A stretch of DNA of 64,000 nucleotides from the NCBI GenBank assembly GCA_947179485.1, contig OX359248.1, positions 1,753,501-1,817,500 of the forward strand, given 5' to 3'. The first letter of the stretch is position 1, and every line of letters begins with the position of its first letter. The notes beneath the pieces are model-generated. The model made no database searches. It was given only the letters and a program-made list of their open reading frames with translations, and was not told the origin of the DNA. Shown in pieces: positions 57,756-64,000 of the stretch. This DNA comes from Allacma fusca. Taxonomy: Eukaryota > Arthropoda > Collembola > Symphypleona > Sminthuridae. The translations under genes and the position numbers were made by a program.

Positions 57756-58538
57756 TTTACTCACGCCAAAGTGACCGTCAGTAGGGTGGGCATGTACTAA
57801 TTTGTTTAATGTTATGCGCGAATATGTTGGGATACACAATTCCCAAAGCCTACCACCAACATTACGTTCCGCTCGATATAATAATTCATCTTGTAGAGCA
57901 AAATCTGGGTGTTTATCTAGCTTGGAATCGTCGCGTCGTAGCTTATGGGTAATTATAGGAGAAATGAAGGGATCAGTTCTCTGGCTAATGATGAGCTCAT
58001 CTATGTGCTCGGGGAGATTAAGGATATTTAGACTGGTTGATAATTCAGGGCAGTCGGTTTCGGAAATTGGGGCGTGATTGACAGGATTTCTGTAGGGGGT
58101 ATCTACATTAGAATTTAGGATTCCTTTATTGTATTTTATGTTAAAGTAACATTCCATCAAAGCCATACTCCACCGGGATAATCTACCTTTTAAATCTTTA
58201 CAAGTCATTAAGTACGTAAGGGAATTATGATCCGTCTGAATTTCAAACTGACGACCGTACAAAAACGGGCGGAAATGTTTGACTGACTCTACTACCGCCA
58301 ACCCCTCTAACTCTGATACATGATATTTTTTCTCATGTTCATTTAGGAACCGAGAGTAGTAAGCGATAACGTTTTTCTTGCCGTCTTGAATTTGACCAAG
58401 AATTCCTACAATAACATCTTGACAGGCATCCGTGGCGAGAATGGTGGGACATTCGTCTATGAAATGGGTTGATATGGGAACCTCGACTAACTTGCGCTTC
58501 AACTCTTCAAAAGACTTTTGACAATCTTCTGTCAAAAC
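57744..58538 (-). pseudogene. RNase H and integrase N-terminus of the gypsy element
   Basis: An open frame reads FEELKRKLVEVP (end of the RT connection), TILATDACQDVIVGILGQ (RNase H start with the catalytic Asp), YYSRFLNEHEKKYHVSELEGLAVVE (catalytic Glu), FEIQTDHNSLTYL (catalytic Asp) and continues into HPTDGHFGV of the integrase zinc-binding region. It stops at the P-element insertion. This stretch itself is undamaged. Confidence 0.85.
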
Positions 58539-59389
58539 CAGGGCTGGTCATTCGAATCGGAATCAGAATTGGAATCGGAATTTCACTCCTATTTTTTTGG
58601 TATTTTTATCGGAATTGGTATTCTTAAATATATTTTTTCAAGTATTTAAATCCATATTGAATCGAAAAAAAATATCTGCATTCTAATTAGTATTCAAAAT
58701 ATATTTGAATACTGTATCCAATACTTAGATATACGAAAAATCCGTGAAATATTGAAGTGTGTCTCGTAAATTCAAAAAACAAAGGAGTTCTTTTTCAGCC
58801 ATTACATAATTTTTTTAAACTAATCAATGGAATACAAAATTTGGGATTACGTTTGACTCCACAAAATGACGAAAAGCAACGACACTATTTTTTTTACGGA
58901 ATTTTTTTTGCTGCAATCTATAGGAAAGTAATTCATTTGTCAGTAATTTTCTGATTTGGGAAAGGGGTCTATTTCAGGGGAAAGAGCATGCAGCTTACTT
59001 TTTTTGACTACTAGGCTATCACTGAAAAACAAGGTGAATCAACACGTCATACATATACGGTTGTGCTGCTTGTGTAGATTAAGCAGTAATGCCTTTATAA
59101 AATGGTCTGGCATATCCCCTGGCTTCTTTGCATTCATAATTGCCGAATTTAGACACTTTCTGGCTTTTTAGTTGTAAAGTTACGATATATTTCGGAACTT
59201 TAGTACCTCCGGGTATTAATATTTAATAACTAAAGTATTTGAATTATATTTGAATTCATAGCAAATATTTGAATAAATTCAATTGGAATTTTCATTTTAT
59301 GAAAAAAATACATTTGAATTGTGATTGGAATACGTTAGAATTAATTTTAATCAGAATTGTATCCGTATTTTTCGAATACTCCAGCCCTG
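58539..59389. mobile_element. hAT-like MITE inserted between gypsy RT and RNase H
   Basis: TIR CAGGGCTGG at both ends, with ATTCGAA just inside. 8-bp TSDs gtcaaaac (58531-58538) and gtccaaac (59390-59397), 7/8. Near the ends are GGAATCGGAATTGG/GAATTTTCATTTT-like arrays. With one TSD copy counted, the gypsy reading frame is continuous across the site. 851 bp, no transposase. Confidence 0.9.
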
Positions 59390-60474
59390 GTCCAAACAAA
59401 TTTCCAGTTCTTTTTAAACAATGCTCTAAAAGGGGCCGAAATTTTACTGAAATTAAGTACAAACTGTTGGTAATAGGAGCAGATGCAATGGAAAGACTTT
59501 GCGGTTTTTCTACTCTTCGGGACAGGAAAATTTTCGATGGCTTTCACCTTTTCAGTGTCTACTTCCATTCCATCACAAGAAATGTAATCACCCAAATAAT
59601 TTACTCTCTTCATGGCAAATTCACATTTGGAGGGCTTTAGAGTAAATCCTCCATCAATAACCTTTTCTAAAACTCTACCTAGATCTACGAAATGTTGGTC
59701 GAAGGATTTGGAGTAAATCGCTACGTCGTCTATGAAACAGACAGCTATCTGCCATTTAAGGGATCCTAACATTTTATCCATGAGTCTTTGGAAGGTCTAG
59801 GGCGCTGAACTCTGACCAAAAGGCATTCGGTTAAAAGTAAATTGTCCGTTTGGGGTGACAAAGCTCGAATATTCCTTAACTCGTTTGGAATGTTTAATCT
59901 GGTGGAACGTAGAAACGAAATCTAATTTTGAAATGAACTGAAACCCTGACAAAGCTTCAAAAATTGTATCACTTCGGTCGAGAGTAAATACCGACGTTTT
60001 AGTTTTTTCGTCCAACTTTCGGAAATCGACACACATTCTTTACGTGCCATCCGATTTTTTGACCAAAAGAACTGGACTGCTCCAGTGGGAATCGCTTTCT
60101 TCCACTACACCATGGGCTATCAATTTTTTGACCTGCTTGTCAAACTCAGCGCGCTCCAGTGGGGAAACTCTGTTTGGACGGGATCTAACTGGGGTATCAT
60201 CTGATAACTCGAAATCATGTTCAAGAAATGTCGTGCAACCAAATTCGTCGACATTGAAGGCGAAGGCTGTGCGATAGAAGGAAAGGAGCTGTTTGAGCTT
60301 CAAAACCTGATCCGATGATAAATGTTCACCAAACGCTAGTGTATAAATGTCTGTATCTATGGGAATTTCCTGTGGGGTAGAGGAAGTATTTTCAGGATCG
60401 GATTGGAGAGAAGAAATAGGAAGGTCTAAGTGATCTGCATTCAATTCACCGAAAATTTCAGCTTGAGGGTCCAC
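59390..60474 (-). pseudogene. Reverse transcriptase of the gypsy element
   Basis: RT in the expected order: SRPNRVSPLERAEFDKQV and SPVLLVKKSDG, a TAA stop at about 60040, CVDFRKLDEKT, SKLDFVSTFHQI (catalytic Asp), TFNRMPFGQSSAP, a TAG stop at about 59797, and CFIDDVAIYS (YxDD-type site with FIDD). It continues to WKFVW at the hAT insertion. Two in-frame stops inactivate it. Confidence 0.85.
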
Positions 60475-60559
60475 ACGTCCTAATTTTGGAGGCGGCTGGG
60501 GTTGGGATTTCGGTACTGGTGATAGGACTCCGGGAATTTGAGGACGGTTTCATATTCTT

Positions 60560-60850
60560 GGAATGAGAAGGGATTTCTGGTGTAAGGGTTTGGGTAGCTT
60601 GCTGGGATTCAGGGAAAGTTAACTTACTGTTAGCAAATGACAGCTTAGCCTTAGTAAACGAAAGAAAATCGTAACCTATAATTACCTCATAGGAGGAATT
60701 AGGGACTATAAAGAATTTCCAAAAGGTACAGTAATCTTCAACACTTACTGGTTACTCGATTTCGTGTGTAATTACATTCCTCGTTGGCGATTTTACTGTT
60801 AGTTTTAACAGCAGCTCAACTATCAATTAGTCTGTACGAAACTAATATAG
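60560..60850 (-). pseudogene. Retropepsin (protease) region of the gypsy element
   Basis: The element strand shows LIDS followed by TGA in place of the active-site Gly codon (near 60825), and further on a YEVIIGYDFLSF motif (about 60655-60690), which is the I(I/L)GxDFL end of Ty3-type retropepsins. A stop and a frame change lie between. No gag zinc knuckle was found upstream. Confidence 0.65.
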
Positions 60851-62861
60851 ATCGGTACGAATAATAACCTATAATTAGTTGCAGTAGGAGATGATTAATT
60901 TCTCCTAGAATGCAAAATGAGGAATAAATTGACCCTAATTCTACTACTATTCTACTGTCTATTGCTGAAGTCTGAGTCTTCTGGGAGCTCGAAATTATCT
61001 AACCCTGAGTGATGTTCAGCCTGGTCTGCCCAGATCACCAGGCCTAAGGGTTTAACGGGGTCGACTTACGGTGGGAAATTCAGTTTCGATTATTCTGACG
61101 TGGAGAGGGAAATTTTTGGCTCATGAGGCTCATTATTACTGTTGTGAGATACACCGCATTTGAACCTTTTGTGAATTCAGTCCAGGATTCGTTATTTACT
61201 TATAATGCAGTAACGCTTTCCCCGCAGGGAAAATCAATTGATTGTGAATGGGGAGACTGACCTATGAAATTAAATAGCTAGTTTCTCAATCCTCAACTAA
61301 ATCTTAAATCTCTCGTCAATCTATATAATTATCTCCTGTTGGCTCTCCCAATTACATAAGAACTAGACGCTACAGTTTAATCCCCACAACTAAATTATTA
61401 TAACACTCTTCTAAACAATTTCGTCCTCCAATTTCAGTCTGCCCAGAAGCCTAAAAAATTAATGGACTGACGACTATACACACCGTCAGATATAAATACA
61501 ATCAAGAGTGGAAAGTGGAATGTCAATTTCAAATCTCTGTGATCGGGTCGTTCACGAAGGAAGGGACAATACTTGAGTCTAATACATAGAATAGTCTAAG
61601 ATTTACGAATCTTAAACGGGACGACTGGGTGTATCTATACAAGGAACCAATTAATAAAATGTACGTTATACGAATCTAATTGATTATTTTTCAGATTATA
61701 ATATGTCTCAATCTCATTTACAAACCTCAAGGGGTATCGTCTAGTCACCGTACTCTAGTTGACCCGGGACTCTATGAAAGAAGTTTCGTGAGTGCTTTTA
61801 TGAGCTGGCTTTTGTTTATAACCAATGGGGTACTATACTTACTGGTAGCTTACTATAAATTGTAAAAAGCCCGTTAATAATTATGAATGCTTGTGACCGA
61901 CTTTCCACAAGGTCCAAATAACATTTATAGAGGACAAGAATCTAGATGTAGATTGATCGAATGTGTATATATGAATGGGTGGGGTAGTTGGGAAAATTTT
62001 ACGTCGACTGTGTACTAATTTAAGAATCGGTTTCCAAAATTTCTGGATCTGTAATTAGGATACTTGAGCACCAAAAATAATATGGGTTGATGAGAGTTCT
62101 GGGGTAATGTAAGGGAGTGTGATCCGTTGGAAAATGGTAAGGGTTTTAACTGGTGGGAATTGGGCTTGGATGAAACCTACTAACTTAAAACCGGGAAAAC
62201 ATTGGAACTTTTGAAAGAGAGTGAAAGATGATGAGAGGTGTGAAAGTGGAAGACAGATTGGGATTTGTTTATCAAGAATAAATTTGGTTCTCACCAACTC
62301 TGTTCCTGCTTGGGACACTACGAACCCCGAGGAGTAGCTTGAAGCTAGTTGTAGTCAGGTCAAGTGAGATTATTCCACAAGTCAGTACAATAATTGTAAG
62401 GTACCTGTACTTTCAATAAAAATCACTTTAAAATAACAATAATAATGTAAGGACCACTAATTGTAAGGTTAGTTCAATTATTCATATAAAATTTATCCCG
62501 AAATGCTTCCTCATAAATATTCTAATTATCTGTTAGCAAACTCCAAAATTATTAGATCAAAATTAGTCCGGAGAAAATATATCATCTATGGTGGAAATTT
62601 GGTTGGAGAGAAATGTTAGCGTCTGCGGTCAAATGAGAAGAGAAAACGGCATGGTCAAAACAAAATGGCGTCCTTAGATACGTATTTGGGATGAGGGTCT
62701 TTGAGTGGGAACTGGTTTATTAGGGGAAAATGTGTAAGGTTTGGAGGGTTGAAATTATTGTAAAATGGGTACAAAATTATGCATATATATTTACACTTAC
62801 TTACCTTGTACTGGCGAAGTGAAGGAAGATGGAAAAACCGGAGAGCTTACCCGGCGCCTTC
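60851..62861. other. Probable decayed gag and leader region
   Basis: By position this is gag plus the leader of the gypsy element. One 87-codon minus-strand ORF (62055-62318) is present, but I recognise no capsid or CCHC motif. It may be strongly decayed or replaced. Confidence 0.35.
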
Positions 62862-62978
62862 TGCGAATGTGATGAGGGTGGTGAGAGCAATAAAATTTGG
62901 GACGGTCGGGAACGAAATAAATTCATTGAGCTAAGAGTGCTCACATTTATTCCAGTCAATAATATTAAAAAAGAATCT
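62862..62978 (-). repeat. Fragment of the 5' LTR
   Basis: About 90% identical (nine mismatches in roughly 100 ungapped bases) to 52386-52498. Identity stops exactly at the CA end of the LTR on the internal side, as expected for an LTR border. The outer two thirds of this LTR are missing. Confidence 0.65.
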
Positions 62979-63779
62979 TATCAATGTTATCTCTTGTTAA
63001 ATAGTCTCTTTGCTTTGTTAAACATGTAATCGTTAGTAAAGGCAATTCAAACGTTTATTATTCATGTATACACTTGTAGCAAGAATAGTCCTATTGAGAC
63101 CGCATCGTTGTATTTGGTTGCATGGATAAAAACTCTTGAACTCTTGTGTTTCATCCAATTAGTTTGGATTTAAATCTTGCAATTTGTTGAGTGCTAAAAT
63201 GTGCAAAAAATCAACCCAAAAGAGTTTATAATTAGGAGAAAAAACTATTATTTTTGAAATTCAAAGTGGGATCTCTTAAGTTCAGGTATAAAAAGATCGT
63301 GCTTTAAAATCATCCACCGTGAATGGTATTGGAAATACATTATTACCTAAAAATTGACTCAAATGATCAGAGAGTATTATTAGGTGCATTTTCAACAATC
63401 GACAAACTCACTGCACTGATTCAGCAATCATTCACTAAGTTTCTAGGTGTCAAAGTATAATTTATTGTACTTCTATACTTAATCAGTTCGATGTTTGTAC
63501 TTAATTATTATATTATTAGTCTGGTGTTTGCATGTTGTATTTCGACGAAATTAAAAGAAAGTATGCACAACCAGCTTTGTTTGTCATTTCGGAAATTATA
63601 AAACGGATTTTATCCGCTATATGCATACACCGGTCATTTTTTATAGCGGACAAATTTTGAAGGTCCCCTGGAAATCCGTTATACCGATCGTCAGTTTAAT
63701 CTCTCAGTTTAAGTATTTTGTTCAAATAATATATATAAATATATAATAAATAATAATAATAATATATAGTATATATATT
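62979..63779. other. Non-coding stretch
   Basis: Contains a pogo/Tigger-like remnant at about 63590-63690 (tatagcggacaa, ccgttataccgatcgtcag) and an AT-rich microsatellite at about 63728-63780. No gene was found. Confidence 0.4.
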
Positions 63780-64000
63780 TAGGTCAAATAATACGATATT
63801 TAAAAATGAATCAGCTAACGTAAGTTAACTGCTTGTTATTAGGTTTTCGAGCTGTGCATTTGTGTGTATCAAAGTAAATCAACATGGCCCTAGGTGCATT
63901 ATAATTTTTCTTTAAACAAATAAACTTATAGCTCCTGTGTAATGTATTTGTATTCGCGTTACTAATTTAACTAACTTTATAGTTCTCAGATACATTGAAT
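63780..64000. mobile_element. Second copy of the hAT family at 13218, cut by the window end
   Basis: Matches about 13515-13740 in the same orientation, including aaataatacgatatttaaaaat, tgcatttgtgtgtatcaaagta and tatagttctcagatacattgaat (shorter blocks differ). Identity is roughly 80-85% by eye. The rest of the element lies beyond the window. Confidence 0.8.

Larger units (their letters stand above)
52386..62978 (-). mobile_element. Ty3/gypsy LTR retrotransposon, decayed, with two later insertions
   Basis: Coded on the minus strand: protease, reverse transcriptase, RNase H, integrase, then a Pro/Ser/Glu-rich end, in that order from 60.8 kb down to 52.8 kb. The 3' LTR is complete (52386-52762), and a fragment of the 5' LTR remains at 62862-62978. 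A P-element (55156-57755) lies in the integrase zinc-binding part and a hAT MITE (58539-59389) between RT and RNase H. Several stops and frameshifts show it is dead. The gag region (about 60.9-62.8 kb) is not recognisable. Confidence 0.88.

Noticed and set aside
52386-62978. The 117-bp direct repeat as part of a coding exon (both copies read CECDE-GESNKIWDGRE in one plus frame)
   Set aside because: Its inner border coincides with LTR CA ends and the left copy lies within a TG...CA unit next to a polypurine tract, and the left copy has a stop in that frame. LTR is the simpler reading.

Overview
This is a window of AT-rich animal nuclear DNA. It has GT-AG introns, orthologues of conserved eukaryotic genes (AGPAT, TPGS2, EMC1) and a dense load of DNA transposons and non-LTR retrotransposons. 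Intron sizes and the transposon mix fit an arthropod such as a hexapod, but the sequence alone does not settle the species.

Layout. (1) 1-21 kb is a transposon field. It holds a 391-bp tandem repeat, an ORF1-only LINE copy, several hAT-type non-autonomous elements with intact 8-bp target-site duplications (TSDs), a 2.6-kb foldback element with a 9-bp TSD (MULE-like) carrying smaller elements, and a LINE ORF2 of 1014 codons on the minus strand. (2) 22.5-37.5 kb is a gene island of five spliced genes: an AGPAT acyltransferase (+, 5 exons, 298 aa), an unrecognised 290-aa protein (+, 4 exons), TPGS2 (-, 4 exons, 344 aa), an alpha-crystallin/HSP20-domain protein (-, 4 exons, 302 aa) and EMC1 (-, 9 exons, 893 aa). 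I read exon borders from splice sites and checked that the phases add up to open frames. (3) 38.6-44.6 kb has another MITE, an intact PHD-finger LINE ORF (1066 aa) and a Merlin/ISXO2-type transposase remnant. (4) 45.26-51.08 kb is a nest of transposons up to four insertions deep, in which every level can be ordered because each insertion has its own TSD. (5) 51.1-64 kb holds one more hAT element, then a decayed Ty3/gypsy retrotransposon on the minus strand. That retrotransposon was itself hit by a P-element (THAP-type transposase, introns still present) and by a hAT MITE. The window ends inside a second copy of the hAT family seen at 13.2 kb.

The host genes do not form an operon. AGPAT and EMC1 are ER membrane proteins and TPGS2 is a tubulin polyglutamylase subunit, so I see no shared pathway. 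The unusual part of the window is the transposon stratigraphy. At least ten sequence-unrelated hAT-like families share one architecture: a short TIR followed by arrays of a family-specific 6-12 bp motif in inverted orientation at the two ends. I found no CRISPR array, bacterial operon or rRNA gene.
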